The notes: generated from the letters alone by a model not told the origin. 64,000 nucleotides of DNA from Priestia filamentosa (GCF_900177535.1 NZ_FXAJ01000008.1:1-64000); one strand, 5' to 3'; positions 1 to 12,242 are shown, counted from the first letter of the stretch. Numbers and translations: made by a program.

Positions 1-79
1 TCTTTCGATGTCCATAGCTTTTTGTTTCTAATAAGAAACGTTGTTTTAAAAATAAAATAGAATTAACGTTGACGTATTT

Positions 80-221
80 TGTTCAGTTTTCAAAGAACTT
101 GTCTTAAGCGACTTACTTAGTATAACTCATATCTACTAAGCTTGTCAACCTCTTTTTTTCAACTCTATGTTGTCTTGAGCTGACTTTTAAAATATTATCA
201 TAGAAATGCTTACATTGACAA
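80..221 (-). promoter_or_regulatory. Tandem rRNA operon promoters P1/P2 and boxA-containing leader
   Basis: Read on the minus strand, two sigma-A promoters lie in tandem. P1 has -35 TTGTCA (221-216) and -10 TAATAT (197-192) with an 18-nt spacer. P2 has -35 TTGACA (148-143) and -10 TATACT (124-119), also 18 nt apart. Downstream at 97-80 is TTCTTTGAAAACTGAACA, the leader sequence that precedes 16S genes in Bacillus. The 16S gene itself lies beyond the left edge. Placement after gyrA matches rrnO of B. subtilis. The architecture is seen directly; the rRNA operon is inferred from the leader. Confidence 0.85.
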
Positions 222-238
222 CCCTTTTTTCACTTTTT

Positions 239-1309
239 TTATAAAATTTCTGCAATGTATAGATCATTCTTCTCTGATAAGTCTAGAAATGAAGCATTTT
301 CATCAAGTCTAATAAGTGGTTTGGAAAGATCATTTTGATTGATAAAAACAATTTCTCCTCTTTGATTATTATTTAATAAAATTCTTCTTCCAATGGCTGT
401 TGAAGATATGTCTTTCATAAGGATTGTGAGATACTCAAAATCCTATTTTCCAAAAGTTTTTTTCGCATTTCTTCTAGTACAGTGAAAGGTATTTTCTTCC
501 CTCCACGCTCTTTACCACCTACCATAGCATAGAACGTATCTGCAACTGCTACAATTTTGCTATAAGGATGGACTTGATTTCCGATAAGACCAAGAGGATA
601 TCCCGAGCCATCAAGACAAGACGTTCATGATGTTGAAGAACAGCAAGCTTGCTTCCCTCTGTTAACAGACGTAGGTGTCGAACCATTTGATAGCTTTTAC
701 TAGGATGGATTTTAATCATTCTTTTTTCATCTTCATTTAACATCCTACCACTTTTCAAGAAAAGATGCTCGTTCATACGAGAAAACCCACAGTCCATTAA
801 AAGTCCTGATAAAGCTATGGTAACCCATTCCTCTTGTTTAATGTTCTTTTTCCGCCCAATAAAAGCAGCAATTAACCCTACAGCTACTGGGTGGTGATAA
901 AAATAATTTTCTTTTGATTGATATCTACAGAGATTTAAAATATGAGAGGAAGTAGAAAAATCTTTGAAAAAGGAAATAAATCTTTTTCTAATATCTATCA
1001 TGTCAACCATCATCCCAGCTTGTCATCCTTGAAATATTTTCTTATATTCCTCTATAGCTTTTTTATATTGATCAACAAATGTATTATACTTTTCAATACT
1101 CTCATATAATTCATTTATTTCTTCTTCCGGATTAGACAATGATGTTCTTTCTTGAACTCTTATCTCTTTAATGAGAAAAGCTCCCAAAACTTGTATTCTA
1201 TGTTTTGTAATCTCATTCCTTTTGGCATGATAATATGTCCATCTTGAGAACATACATCCTCTTTCACAACAAAGCCTGCTTTTAAATCTTGAACTAAAAT
1301 GTTTACCAT
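239..1309 (-). pseudogene. HD-GYP-type phosphodiesterase, disrupted by frameshifts and a stop
   Basis: A strong RBS (AGGAGGTGAG, 1320-1311) precedes ATG at 1309, and the reading continues to TAA at 239, about 357 codons. The N-terminus MVNILVQDLKAGFVVKED and the HD-GYP core (HHERL followed by DGSGYPLGLIGNQ) identify a c-di-GMP phosphodiesterase-like protein. The frame is broken at least four times: a shift near 1210 after QNIE; an in-frame TGA at 1025-1023; a +5 shift at 613-622 caused by a tandem AAGAC-AAGAC duplication that splits HHERL from DGSGYP; and a shift near 443 after LLEN. The last part (LMKDISSTAIGRR to AEIL) is readable in a further frame. It lies between gyrA and the rRNA operon. 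Sequencing error could explain one lesion but hardly all four. Confidence 0.82.
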
Positions 1310-1355
1310 TCTCACCTCCTAAAACAGCATTTCTATGAATGAGTAAAATTATACT

Positions 1356-1385
1356 AAAAAAAGAGCGCATATAGCGCTCTTTTTT
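1356..1385. terminator. Bidirectional intrinsic terminator after gyrA
   Basis: A perfect 7-bp stem AGAGCGC (1362-1368) / GCGCTCT (1374-1380) with a 5-nt loop is flanked by an A-run on the left and a T-run on the right, so it can act on both strands. It ends the gyrA transcript just upstream of the HD-GYP pseudogene. Confidence 0.85.
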
Positions 1386-1406
1386 CAATGATTTTATTTA
1401 GAAGGT

Positions 1407-3908
1407 TTAATCTTCTTGTTCCTCTGTTTCTTCACCTTGAGGACTTTCAAGATGTTCTCCTTCTTCATCAAGATCTTCATCTTCACTCTGTACACGAGCC
1501 ACAGTTGAAACATATTCATCATCACCAAGACGAATAAGTTTAACTCCTTGTGTATTTCTTCCTGTTTGAGAGATGTCTTCAACAGATACACGAATAAGAA
1601 CACCATGAACAGTAATAAGCATTAAATCATCGTCAAGATTAACAGATTTTAAAGCTACAACATCACCATTTTTCTCTGTAATGTTACACGTCTTGAGTCC
1701 TTTACCACCACGCGTTTGGATACGATAGTCTTCAACTGGGGTTCTCTTTCCATATCCATTCTTCGTGACTACAAGAATATCATCTTCATCTGCTGAGATT
1801 TCCATCCCCACTACTTCATCATCATTAGCAAGAGTGATTCCTTTTACACCAGTAGCTGTTCTTCCCATTGAACGAACATCGTTCTCATCAAAACGAATAA
1901 GCAATCCTTTTTTCGTTCCAATGACCATATGCTGTTCTCCATTTGTTAGGCGAACAGAAATCAATTCATCTTCTTCACGTAGGTTAATTGCAATCAGTCC
2001 ATTAGTACGAATATTTTCAAAAGATGACAGTGGTGTTCTCTTAGCAATTCCATCCTTAGTTGTGAAGAATAGATAATCTGTATCTGTGAATTCTTTCACT
2101 GGGATAATAGCATTAATCCATTCTCCTTTTTCAACTTTTAGAAGGTTAATGATTGGTAGACCTTTTGCTGTTCGACTATACTCAGGAATTTCATACCCTT
2201 TTGTCCGGTATACTTTTCCTTTATTTGTAAAGAACAGAATCGTGTCATGTGTAGAAGTTGTTAAAAGTTGTTCAACGAAGTCATTTTCATTCATATTCAT
2301 TCCTTGAATACCTCGTCCACCCCGACGCTGACTTTTATATGTTGAAACAGGAAGACGTTTAATATAACCATTATGAGTCAATGTAATAACAATGCTCTGC
2401 TCTGGAATTAAGTCTTCGTCTTCAATATTTTCAATGCCACCATCTAAAATTTCTGTTCGGCGGTCATTACTGAACTTCTCTTTCACTTCTGTAAGTTCTT
2501 CACGAATGATTTCAAGTACTTTTTCCTCATCTGCTAGAATTGCGCGAAGTTCTGCAATTAAAGCTAATAGGGATTGATACTCAGCTTCGATCTTCTCTCT
2601 CTCTAGACCTGTCAAACGTTGAAGACGCATATCTAGAATTGCTTGAGCTTGCTTTTCAGAAAGAGAGAAGTTCTCCATTAACCCCTCTTTAGCTATCTCT
2701 GCTGTTTGAGAACTACGGATAAGCTGGATGACTTCATCAAGGTGATCAAGTGCAATTTTTAGTCCCTCTAAAATATGAGCACGCGCTTCTGCTTTGCGCA
2801 ATTCAAACTCTGTACGGCGACGAATAATTACTACTTGATGATCAAGGTAATGCTGTAAACACTCTCTCAGACTAAGTACTTTAGGCTGACCGTTAACAAG
2901 CGCAAGAGTGTTGATTCCAAAGCTTGTTTGTAAAGCTGTATGTTTATAGAGATTGTTAAGAAGTACGCTTGCATTTGCATCACGACGAACTTCAATAACA
3001 ATACGCATGCCACGGCGATCTGATTCATCACGTAAGTCTGTTATTCCATCAATTCTCTTATCACGAACTAGATCAGCAATCTTCTCAATAAGCTTTGCTT
3101 TGTTCACTTGGTAAGGAAGTTCCGTTACAATAATTGCTTCTTTTCCATTGCTCTTCTGTTCCACATCAACTTTTGCTCTTAATGTAATAGACCCTTTTCC
3201 TGTTTCATAAGCTTTACGAATCCCACTTCTTCCAATGATATGAGCTCCTGTAGGAAAATCAGGACCTGGAATAATGTCCATAAGCTCCATTGTTGTAATC
3301 TCTGGATTTTCACTAACGGCTAATACCCCGTCAATTACTTCTCCAAGATGGTGTGGTGGAATGTTTGTAGCCATACCAACAGCAATCCCTGATGAGCCAT
3401 TTACAAGAAGATTAGGGAAACGAGAAGGTAAAACAACAGGCTCTTTCTCTACCCCATCATAGTTATCTTGATAGTCGATTGTATCTTTATTAATGTCACG
3501 CAGAAGTTCCATAGAGATTTTAGACATCTTAGCTTCTGTATAACGCATAGCTGCGGCTGCGTCTCCATCAATTGATCCGAAGTTTCCATGGCCGTCAACA
3601 AGCATATGACGATAGTTGAAATCCTGTGCCATACGTACCATTGCATCATAAACGGCTGAATCACCATGTGGGTGATACTTACCGATTACTTCCCCAACAA
3701 TACGTGCGGATTTCTTATATGTTTTATCAGCGGTAATTCCTAAATCATTCATTGCATAGAGAATACGACGGTGCACAGGCTTAAGTCCGTCTCTCACATC
3801 TGGTAAAGCCCTTGAAACGATAACGCTCATTGCATAATCAAGGAATGAAGTTCTCATTTCTTGGCTAATGTTAATTTCATGAATTCGAGAGCTTGGCGTA
3901 TCTGCCAT
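1407..3908 (-). CDS. gyrA: DNA gyrase subunit A
   Basis: Breaks and rejoins DNA in the GyrA2-GyrB2 topoisomerase that introduces negative supercoils. The start is placed at ATG 3908 ([14 protein letters not shown]) rather than the longer open frame at 3941, because AAGGAGG lies 9 nt upstream and the family begins here. The 833 residues are slightly longer than the 821 of B. subtilis. The winged-helix breakage-reunion domain occupies the first ~480 residues with catalytic Tyr in MRYTEA (about 123). The quinolone-determining residues Ser84 and Asp88 (HGDSAVYDA) are the susceptible type. Six beta-pinwheel repeats follow, including the gyrase-specific QRRGGRG box, and then an acidic tail. It follows gyrB by 90 nt and is probably cotranscribed. 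Confidence 0.98.
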   Translation of the reverse strand: MADTPSSRIHEINISQEMRTSFLDYAMSVIVSRALPDVRDGLKPVHRRILYAMNDLGITADKTYKKSARIVGEVIGKYHPHGDSAVYDAMVRMAQDFNYRHMLVDGHGNFGSIDGDAAAAMRYTEAKMSKISMELLRDINKDTIDYQDNYDGVEKEPVVLPSRFPNLLVNGSSGIAVGMATNIPPHHLGEVIDGVLAVSENPEITTMELMDIIPGPDFPTGAHIIGRSGIRKAYETGKGSITLRAKVDVEQKSNGKEAIIVTELPYQVNKAKLIEKIADLVRDKRIDGITDLRDESDRRGMRIVIEVRRDANASVLLNNLYKHTALQTSFGINTLALVNGQPKVLSLRECLQHYLDHQVVIIRRRTEFELRKAEARAHILEGLKIALDHLDEVIQLIRSSQTAEIAKEGLMENFSLSEKQAQAILDMRLQRLTGLEREKIEAEYQSLLALIAELRAILADEEKVLEIIREELTEVKEKFSNDRRTEILDGGIENIEDEDLIPEQSIVITLTHNGYIKRLPVSTYKSQRRGGRGIQGMNMNENDFVEQLLTTSTHDTILFFTNKGKVYRTKGYEIPEYSRTAKGLPIINLLKVEKGEWINAIIPVKEFTDTDYLFFTTKDGIAKRTPLSSFENIRTNGLIAINLREEDELISVRLTNGEQHMVIGTKKGLLIRFDENDVRSMGRTATGVKGITLANDDEVVGMEISADEDDILVVTKNGYGKRTPVEDYRIQTRGGKGLKTCNITEKNGDVVALKSVNLDDDLMLITVHGVLIRVSVEDISQTGRNTQGVKLIRLGDDEYVSTVARVQSEDEDLDEEGEHLESPQGEETEEQED

Positions 3909-3998
3909 AACAGTAAACCTCCTTGTGAGACCCAATAACAAGTCTCTGTTCCATATATAATGCAGGATAAGAACTCATCAACTTACCCTGCACTGGTG

Positions 3999-5927
<1,929 letters not shown>

Positions 5928-6057
5928 CTATATCACCTACACTTTTTATTGGGCCAAATCACTTTCATCCTCTCATAAAGAGGACAATCCTTTTCCCTCC
6001 CCTGAGCTAGGTTAAATTGATCTTGAATATGACTTTTTTACTCCCATTAACAGACTG

Positions 6058-7173
6058 TCAAACTTTCTCAATCTCCCCAGCTTTCACATGAAAGGTGGTT
6101 GCTTTTTGTAACGTTTCGTGGTGAATCCCGTCAATATTTGTTGTTGTCACAAAGGTCTGAACTTTTCCTTGAATCGTATTGAGCAAATGTGACTGACGAT
6201 AATCATCTAATTCAGATAATACATCATCGAGAAGTAGAATCGGATACTCTCCAATCTCTCCATGAATAAGCTCAATCTCAGCAAGTTTTATAGAGAGTGC
6301 TGTTGTACGCTGCTGTCCTTGAGAACCGAAAGTTTGCACATCTTTATCATTTACGTAGAAAATTAAATCATCGCGATGTGGACCTGCTAATGTGATACCT
6401 CTGTCGATTTCTCTCATCTTTATTTTATCAAACTTTTCATAGTATGCTTGTATCATTTTCGACAAATCTTGTTCAGCTGATACATCAACAGAACTTTTAT
6501 ATTGAATTTTCAACGTTTCAAGCCCTCTGCTTATCCCATGATGAATAGGCTCTGCCCAACCTTGAAGAAGCTGTAGAAACTCATATCGCTTCTTTAAAAC
6601 AGATGCAGCGACTTCTGAAAGCTGAGTTGTATAAACATCTAATAAAGATTGATCAGTTACTTTTCTCGTTTGGAGCTGTTTTAAATATTGATTACGTTGA
6701 TGGAGAATTTTTTGATATCTGGCTAAGTCATGCATGTAAACAGGAGAAACTTGTCCGATTTCCATATCAAGAAATCGTCGTCTTACTTGTGGGTTTCCCT
6801 TTACAAGATTAAGGTCTTCTGGAGCAAACATCACAGTGTTCATTGCTCCAATATATTGACTGAGTCGTTTTTGCTCAAGTCCGTTGTACTTAGCCTTTTT
6901 CCCTTTCGTAGATACGATCAGTTCAAGAGATAAAGGTCCTGAATTTCGAGTAAGCTCTCCTTGTATCTTAGCAAAATCACAGTCCCACTTAATAAGTTCT
7001 TTATCTTTTGATGTACGATGAGATTTTGCCATAGAAAGCACATAAATAGCTTCCATCACGTTTGTTTTCCCTTGTGCATTCTCGCCTAAAATGACGTTCA
7101 CTTTGTTCTCAAACGAAATAGTAGCTTTCTCATAGTTACGATAATTTTTCAGCTGTAGTTCATTGATATGCAA
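6058..7173 (-). CDS. recF: DNA replication and repair protein RecF
   Basis: SMC-like ATPase that binds single-strand gaps and, with RecO and RecR, loads RecA. At 371 residues it is full length. Walker A is GENAQGKTN at about 30-38, the ABC signature-like [17 protein letters not shown] is near 285-300, and Walker B with D-loop is [11 protein letters not shown] near 325. The ATG is followed by the typical [15 protein letters not shown]. It lies 14 nt after yaaA, as in other Bacillaceae, so the two are probably translated from one message. Confidence 0.97.
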   Translation of the reverse strand: MHINELQLKNYRNYEKATISFENKVNVILGENAQGKTNVMEAIYVLSMAKSHRTSKDKELIKWDCDFAKIQGELTRNSGPLSLELIVSTKGKKAKYNGLEQKRLSQYIGAMNTVMFAPEDLNLVKGNPQVRRRFLDMEIGQVSPVYMHDLARYQKILHQRNQYLKQLQTRKVTDQSLLDVYTTQLSEVAASVLKKRYEFLQLLQGWAEPIHHGISRGLETLKIQYKSSVDVSAEQDLSKMIQAYYEKFDKIKMREIDRGITLAGPHRDDLIFYVNDKDVQTFGSQGQQRTTALSIKLAEIELIHGEIGEYPILLLDDVLSELDDYRQSHLLNTIQGKVQTFVTTTNIDGIHHETLQKATTFHVKAGEIEKV

Positions 7174-7187
7174 GATTTCACCAACTT

Positions 7188-7400
7188 TTATGAAACAACA
7201 AATTGACCAACTGTCGGAATGTCCACTTGATCACCCGTTCTTAATTTTCGGCCACGGCGATCTTCGCTTTCTCCGTTTACAAAAACCTCATGTTCACTAA
7301 GGAACCATTTAGCCATCCCACCAGACTGAATCACGTCTGCAAGCTTCAAAAACTGCCCTAAAGTAATGAAGTCTGTTGAAATTTGCACTTCTTGAGCCAT
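7188..7400 (-). CDS. yaaA: S4-domain protein YaaA (RlbA-type)
   Basis: Small 70-residue protein consisting of an S4 RNA-binding fold ([18 protein letters not shown]...[17 protein letters not shown]). In B. subtilis the homologue between dnaN and recF is associated with large ribosomal subunit maturation; that role is taken from the family. Start ATG 7400 has AGGAG six nt upstream; an adjacent in-frame TTG at 7403 is too close to the RBS. Confidence 0.93.
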   Translation of the reverse strand: MAQEVQISTDFITLGQFLKLADVIQSGGMAKWFLSEHEVFVNGESEDRRGRKLRTGDQVDIPTVGQFVVS

Positions 7401-7461
7401 CAATATCTCCTACTTTCCAAAATGATCTATCTTTTTTATTTTACTAAAAAATTTAAAAAGA

Positions 7462-7500
7462 GAAAAGAAAGCTACTAGTCCTCTTCTAGTAGCTTTGTTC
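7462..7500. terminator. Hairpin between dnaN and yaaA
   Basis: An 11-bp perfect stem AAAGCTACTAG (7468-7478) / CTAGTAGCTTT (7486-7496) with a 7-nt loop sits 14 nt after the dnaN stop. On the minus strand it is followed by CTTTTCTCTTTTT, pyrimidine-rich but interrupted, so partial termination is the best guess. Confidence 0.6.
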
Positions 7501-7510
7501 TCTTTATGAA

Positions 7511-8647
7511 TTAATATGTTCGTACTGGTAAAATTAATTGTAACATAGAATCGTCATCTAATGTGCGAATAACAAATGGACGCATAGCCCCTGTGAAGTT
7601 TATTTTAATTTCACTGCCCTCTAAAGCTTTAAGTGCATCAAGCATATATTTAGCACTGAAGGAGATTTTCAGGTCTTCCCCATCTACTGATTTACTTTGT
7701 ACTTCTTCACTTACTTTTCCGATTTCAGGAGAGTTTGAAGAAATCTCAATAATTCCCTCTGGCATTGTAGAAAGTTTAACAACATTATTTCGTCCTTCAC
7801 GAGCTAACAATGATGCTCGGTCGATAGATTGAAGAAATTCTTTTACATTCAATACAACATCAGTTTTGCTGTCATCTGGAATAAGACGAGATGTATCAGG
7901 ATAGTTGCCGTCTAATAAACGAGAGAAGAACAGCAGATGTTTTGTTTTAAATAAGACTTGGTTCTCTGTAATGACGATATCAACAAGCTCGCTTGAATCA
8001 TCAAGAATCTTGCTGAATTCATTCAAGCTCTTTCCTGGAATTACAATGCTATATTTTTCTTGATTTGTTGTTTCAATTTTAGCTTTTCTTAAAGCTAAGC
8101 GGTGGCTATCTGTTGCAATACATGTCAACTCACCATCTTCAAGTTTCCAGTTTACACCTGTCAAGATGGGGCGTGTTTCTGACGTGGACACTGCAAACAC
8201 TGTTTGTCGAATCATGTTTTTAATTAAGTCCGTAGGTACACTAAACATGTTTTCTTCTTCAATTTGTGGAAGCTGTGGATATTCTTCTGCATCTAAGCCA
8301 TTTAAATTAAATTCTGCTTTTCCAGAACGGATAACTGTGGAAAAGTTATTTTGAACTTCAATTTCTACTGTTTCTTTTGGCAGCTTCTTAACAATCTCGC
8401 TAAAGAAACGAGCTGGTAGAACAATACTGCCCTCTTTTTCAACATCTACAATGTGTTTGTCTTCATCTTCTTTTGGAATGAAAGATTCAATTGAAACATC
8501 TGAATCGCTTCCTGTCAATGTTACTCCTTCATCAGAAACAACAATCTTGATTCCTGTAAGAATTGGAATTGTCGTACGAGAAGAGATAGCTTTCATCACA
8601 TCTTGAACACTTTGAACTAAATAATCTTTTTGAATTGAGAATTTCAT
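7511..8647 (-). CDS. dnaN: DNA polymerase III sliding clamp (beta subunit)
   Basis: Forms the homodimeric ring that tethers Pol III to DNA. The 378 residues match the B. subtilis length. Three clamp folds are seen: N-terminal MKFSIQKDYLVQSVQDVMKA, a middle domain from about 128, and a C-terminal domain ending MLQLILPVRTY, which carries the hydrophobic peptide-binding pocket (MRPFVIR, LPVR). It lies downstream of dnaA with the origin unwinding region in between. Confidence 0.98.
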   Translation of the reverse strand: MKFSIQKDYLVQSVQDVMKAISSRTTIPILTGIKIVVSDEGVTLTGSDSDVSIESFIPKEDEDKHIVDVEKEGSIVLPARFFSEIVKKLPKETVEIEVQNNFSTVIRSGKAEFNLNGLDAEEYPQLPQIEEENMFSVPTDLIKNMIRQTVFAVSTSETRPILTGVNWKLEDGELTCIATDSHRLALRKAKIETTNQEKYSIVIPGKSLNEFSKILDDSSELVDIVITENQVLFKTKHLLFFSRLLDGNYPDTSRLIPDDSKTDVVLNVKEFLQSIDRASLLAREGRNNVVKLSTMPEGIIEISSNSPEIGKVSEEVQSKSVDGEDLKISFSAKYMLDALKALEGSEIKINFTGAMRPFVIRTLDDDSMLQLILPVRTY

Positions 8648-8689
8648 TTTCTATTGTTCCTCCTTTTTTTATCTGGAGAGTTCTTTTAT

Positions 8690-8823
8690 TTATTATTTTT
8701 TAATAAAAAATAGCAGTAGTAATAGTAGGGGCTGTGAAAATGTGGATAACTCTCAGAAACCCAGAAAATAAAGTCTATCCACATGTGGACAGACTGTGTG
8801 TAAATGAGTCTAAGTTATTCACA
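8690..8823. other. oriC: oriC unwinding region (DUE, DnaA-trio, DnaA boxes) between dnaA and dnaN
   Basis: On the minus strand, a perfect DnaA box (TTATCCACA, 8749-8741) is followed by a weaker box (8740-8732), a short GC cluster (8732-8728), then a run of 3-nt steps CTACTATTACTACTGCTA (8728-8711) and an AT-only stretch (8710-8690). This is the order described for the B. subtilis basal unwinding system, in which DnaA assembles on the trios. Further boxes with one mismatch lie at 8775-8783 (CTATCCACA) and 8815-8823 (TTATTCACA), with a weaker one at 8784-8792. Confidence 0.85.
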
Positions 8824-8830
8824 TAATTCA

Positions 8831-10180
8831 CTATGACCTTTGTAACATATCTTGAATTTCTTTAACTTGCTTTTGAAGTTGAGCATCAGAATCAAGTAAT
8901 TTTGAAATCTTTTCATGTGCATGGATGACTGTTGTATGATCTCGCCCTCCGAACTCTTCCCCAATTTTCGGTAGAGAGAAATCAGTTAATTCGCGAGATA
9001 AATACATAGCAATCTGACGCGGAAAAGCAACTGATTTTGTACGCTTCTTCGCTTTAAAATCTTCTAACTTTACGTTGTAATGTTGCCCAACAACACGCTG
9101 AATATCATGAATGGTAATAACACGTGGTTTTGAGCTTGGGATGATATCTTTTAGGGCTTCAGCTGCTAAATCAGCATTGATGTCCTTGTTGATAAGAGAT
9201 GAATATGCAACAACTCTTATGAGTGCCCCCTCTAATTCACGAATATTCGAGTCAATTTGGTTTGCGATATAGAGCATAACCTCATTTGGGATATCCAATC
9301 CGTCTGCTTTTGCTTTCTTACGCAGAATGGCGATCCTTGTTTCCAAATCTGGAGGGGTAATATCAGTGATTAATCCCCATTCAAAACGTGAACGAAGACG
9401 ATCTTCTAGTGTTGGAATCTCTTTTGGTGGTCGATCACTTGAAATGACAATTTGTTTGCTTTCTTCATGCAATGTATTAAAGGTATGGAAGAATTCTTCT
9501 TGAGTTTGTTCTTTCCCCGCTAGAAATTGAATATCATCTATAAGCAATACATCAACGCTGCGATACTTATTACGAAATTCAACTGCTTTATTATCTCGAA
9601 TTGAATTAATGAACTCATTTGTAAACTTTTCAGAAGATAAGTATACAACTTTTGCTGATGGGTTATGCTCTAATACATAATGACCAATAGCATGCATAAG
9701 GTGAGTCTTTCCAAGTCCTACTCCCCCATAAATAAAAAGTGGATTATAGGCTTTTGCCGGGGCCTCAGCAACTGCTAGTGATGCAGCGTGGGCAAAACGG
9801 TTTCCAGATCCAATAACAAAGGTTTCAAATGTATATTTAGAATTAAGCATGCTTGGAGAAAATTCTGCTACATCATCCGCTTTTTTCTTTCTTTCTTTAG
9901 GATGAACAACGTCAAGTTCACTTGAAGATTGGTGTTGAGGGATAATAAATTTAATTTCAAGCTCTTCCCCAGTAAGTGAGTACAGCGTTTCTGAAATTAA
10001 GTTTCCATAATGAGCCTCAAGCCAATCACGGGCAAAATCATTTGGTGCTGTAATTGTTAGTGAACTACCTTGAAGTGAATGTGCTTTTGTAGATTTTAGC
10101 CAAGTTTCAAAGCTAGGCTTGCTCAATTTTTTTTGAATTTCTACTAGTGCCTTATCCCATAAATCATGAATATTTTCCAA
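8831..10180 (-). CDS. dnaA: Chromosomal replication initiator DnaA
   Basis: AAA+ initiator that binds DnaA boxes, opens oriC and regulates its own gene. The product is 449 residues. Start is TTG 10180 ([11 protein letters not shown]...), 7 nt after AGGAGG; a neighbouring in-frame TTG at 10183 and an upstream extension are less like the family. Domain I runs to about 80. After a variable linker, the AAA+ domain has Walker [10 protein letters not shown] (about 152-160) and Walker [11 protein letters not shown] (about 210). Domain IV ends with the DnaA signature [19 protein letters not shown] initiation may hold expression down. Confidence 0.97.
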   Translation of the reverse strand: MENIHDLWDKALVEIQKKLSKPSFETWLKSTKAHSLQGSSLTITAPNDFARDWLEAHYGNLISETLYSLTGEELEIKFIIPQHQSSSELDVVHPKERKKKADDVAEFSPSMLNSKYTFETFVIGSGNRFAHAASLAVAEAPAKAYNPLFIYGGVGLGKTHLMHAIGHYVLEHNPSAKVVYLSSEKFTNEFINSIRDNKAVEFRNKYRSVDVLLIDDIQFLAGKEQTQEEFFHTFNTLHEESKQIVISSDRPPKEIPTLEDRLRSRFEWGLITDITPPDLETRIAILRKKAKADGLDIPNEVMLYIANQIDSNIRELEGALIRVVAYSSLINKDINADLAAEALKDIIPSSKPRVITIHDIQRVVGQHYNVKLEDFKAKKRTKSVAFPRQIAMYLSRELTDFSLPKIGEEFGGRDHTTVIHAHEKISKLLDSDAQLQKQVKEIQDMLQRS

Positions 10181-10210
10181 CAATACCCCTCCTTTTTTGA
10201 AAACTAAAGG

Positions 10211-10231
10211 GTTGTACAACTATTGTACAAC
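10211..10231. promoter_or_regulatory. Two TTGTACAA palindromes in the dnaA leader
   Basis: Two identical 8-bp palindromes TTGTACAA (10212-10219 and 10223-10230) lie exactly 11 bp apart, one helical turn, between the probable dnaA promoter and the RBS. The block reads GTTGTACAACTATTGTACAA. It does not resemble a DnaA box. The phasing suggests a protein operator in the transcribed leader, but no factor is assigned. Confidence 0.5.
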
Positions 10232-10253
10232 TTAGATTTTTAAACAAATTAAC

Positions 10254-10282
10254 GATATAAACTAGAATACATATTTATGCAA
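10254..10282 (-). promoter_or_regulatory. Probable dnaA promoter
   Basis: Minus-strand -35 TTGCAT (10282-10277) and -10 TATATC (10259-10254) with a 17-nt spacer, about 75-100 nt before the dnaA start. A one-mismatch DnaA box at 10292-10300 lies immediately upstream, suiting DnaA autoregulation. The -10 is imperfect. Confidence 0.45.
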
Positions 10283-10291
10283 ACAGCTAAT

Positions 10292-10609
10292 TGTGAATAA
10301 GTATATAATATAGAAGAAACTAGAGTATTCGACAAAATTAACAGCCTGTGGACAAGTTTATATACACCCTGTGGTAAAAATGTCCACACTTTATCCACAA
10401 ATTGTGGATAAAGTTAGAAATAATGATGATCTATTAAAGTGAAAACAAAAATATCATATCAAAGAAAAACAATAGTTGCAATGAATTTCAGAAACTTATC
10501 CACAATGACTACAGGTTGGGGAGTAAACTTTTCCACAGTACTAGATTATGTGTAATATATGTCGATAAATGGTGAATGAGCGTCAAAAAGAGGAGTAACT
10601 TTATCCACA
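10292..10609. other. oriC: oriC DnaA-box region upstream of dnaA (incA/incB type)
   Basis: A gene-free stretch dense in DnaA boxes. Perfect TTATCCACA or its complement occurs at 10391-10399, 10403-10411, 10496-10504 and 10601-10609. One-mismatch boxes lie at 10292-10300, 10347-10355 and 10529-10537, with weaker ones at 10370-10378 and 10380-10388. The pair at 10391-10411 is head-to-head. Together with the dnaA-dnaN intergenic region this makes the bipartite origin known in B. subtilis. Confidence 0.9.
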
Positions 10610-10709
10610 GAGCAAAAAAGGCCTATAAATGCATAAAGAAAATCATTCTAAAATCAGCTTTTTTATTACTCTTGGTTTATTATGGTTTTAATCATTTCAT
10701 GATTTGAAG

Positions 10710-10919
<210 letters not shown>

Positions 10920-10920
<1 letters not shown>

Positions 10921-10950
10921 ACCACTGAACTGTCAGTGGTCTTTTTTTTT
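10920..10950 (+). terminator. Intrinsic terminator after rpmH
   Basis: A 9-bp stem GACCACTGA (10920-10928) / TCAGTGGTC (10933-10941), 4-nt loop, followed by nine T. It probably attenuates read-through into rnpA so that L34 is made in excess over RnpA. Confidence 0.9.
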
Positions 10951-11093
10951 CTTATTTTTATTACAAATTTTCTCGGATAAGCGAGTAAATATTTTATAAT
11001 TTTGAAATGAAAAGATGCTTTTAAAAAATATATGTAAGAGGCTTCTTAAAGTTGGCTATACTGTTGAATGAAGAAGTCCAGGAGCTGTTAGAA

Positions 11094-11432
11094 ATGGAAA
11101 AACGTTATCGTGTAAAACGAAATGAAGATTTTCAGAAGATATTTAAGAGAGGAAAGTCAATGGCAAATAGACAATTTGTTGTTTATACGCTCGATAAGCG
11201 TGATCAACAAAATTTTCGCGTAGGACTTTCTGTCGGTAAGAAGTTAGGAAATGCTGTAACACGAAATCGAATTAAGCGTTTAATTCGTGAGGCGCTGCAA
11301 GAAGTAAAAGATCAGCTGCCCCAAGACAAGGATTATATTATTATTGCCCGCTTTCCAACCGCTGAGATGTCACACAGCGAAATTCAAAAAAGTCTTTTCC
11401 ATGTTTTAAAACGAGCAAAGCTTATTCAATAG
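11094..11432 (+). CDS. rnpA: Ribonuclease P protein component
   Basis: Basic protein that helps the RNase P RNA mature tRNA 5' ends. Start ATG 11094 (MEKRYRVKRNEDFQKIFKRG) is chosen because GGAG lies 9 nt upstream; the open frame extends back to 11052 without family similarity. The 112 residues include the RNR signature KKLGNAVTRNRIKRLIREA, with the central alpha-helix contacting the RNA, and the DYIIIAR strand. It lies between rpmH and spoIIIJ. Confidence 0.96.
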   Translation: MEKRYRVKRNEDFQKIFKRGKSMANRQFVVYTLDKRDQQNFRVGLSVGKKLGNAVTRNRIKRLIREALQEVKDQLPQDKDYIIIARFPTAEMSHSEIQKSLFHVLKRAKLIQ

Positions 11433-11475
11433 ATTTACATCAAAGAGTTGGGCGGGGAGAGAAGGAGGGAAAACG

Positions 11476-12240
11476 GTGAGAAGTAGAGTTCTCGCTTTAT
11501 GCCTTGTTGCTCTCTTTTTTCTAAGCGGCTGTACTGAGGTCCAGGAGCCGATTACAAGAGAGAGTGAAGGACTGTGGAACGAGTATGTTGTTTATCCCAT
11601 TTCACAAACGATCATCTACCTTGCTCAACTCTTTGGGAATAACTTTGGCATAGCAATTATTATCGTTACTGTTATGATTAGGGTTCTTATTTTCCCATTG
11701 ATGGTGAAACAGATAAGAAATACAAAAGCAATGGGAGCCCTTCAGCCTGAGATTGAGAAGCTGAAAGAGCAGTATCCAAATAAAGATGCTCATTCACAGC
11801 AACAGCTCCAAGAGAAGATGATGGAACTTTTTAGCCATTATAATGTGAATCCACTATCTGGTTGTTTACCAATTTTAATTCAAATGCCTATTCTCATTGC
11901 TTTTTTTCATGCTATTACGAGAACAAAGGAAATTTCCGAAAATAATTTTCTTTGGATGAACTTAGGTAGCCCTGATCCATACTATTTTCTGCCTATCATT
12001 GCAGGTATTACTACTTATATGGGACAAAAACTGATTATGGCAGGAGCTGAGAGTGATAATCCACAGATGGCTATGATGCTTTGGGTTATGCCTGTTATGA
12101 TTGTTATTTTTGCTTTGAATTTTCCTGCTGCTCTTTCTCTTTATTGGAGTGTTGGCAACATTTTTATGATTGCTCAAAGCTTCTTTGTTAAAGATCATAT
12201 TGAAAAGAGGACAGCAACTCTTCTAAAAACAACAGAATAA
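11476..12240 (+). CDS. spoIIIJ: Membrane protein insertase SpoIIIJ (YidC1/OxaA)
   Basis: YidC/Oxa1-type insertase; in Bacillus it also supports SpoIIIA-SpoIIQ channel function during forespore development. GTG 11476 follows AAGGAGGG. A lipoprotein signal peptide ends in LSGC (about 16-19). The family core follows: YPISQTIIYLAQLFGNNFGIAIII with the first YidC TM, then the conserved Arg in MIRVLIFPLMVKQIR that serves the hydrophilic groove, and four further TM segments including GCLPILIQMPILIAFFHAI and NFPAALSLYWSVGNIF. Length 254 is typical. Jag/KhpB, normally the next gene, is missing; a terminator comes eight nt after the stop. Confidence 0.95.
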   Translation: MRSRVLALCLVALFFLSGCTEVQEPITRESEGLWNEYVVYPISQTIIYLAQLFGNNFGIAIIIVTVMIRVLIFPLMVKQIRNTKAMGALQPEIEKLKEQYPNKDAHSQQQLQEKMMELFSHYNVNPLSGCLPILIQMPILIAFFHAITRTKEISENNFLWMNLGSPDPYYFLPIIAGITTYMGQKLIMAGAESDNPQMAMMLWVMPVMIVIFALNFPAALSLYWSVGNIFMIAQSFFVKDHIEKRTATLLKTTE

Positions 12241-12242
12241 TC

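Noticed and set aside
1023-1388. 121-codon minus-strand open frame taken as a separate gene
   Set aside because: Its C-terminal half continues the HD-GYP reading frame after a frameshift, while its N-terminal part is out of frame with the real start at 1309; it is part of the pseudogene.
3963-3993. Hairpin between gyrB and gyrA as a terminator
   Set aside because: Stem TGCAGG/CCTGCA is interrupted and has no U-run; gyrA probably shares the gyrB message.
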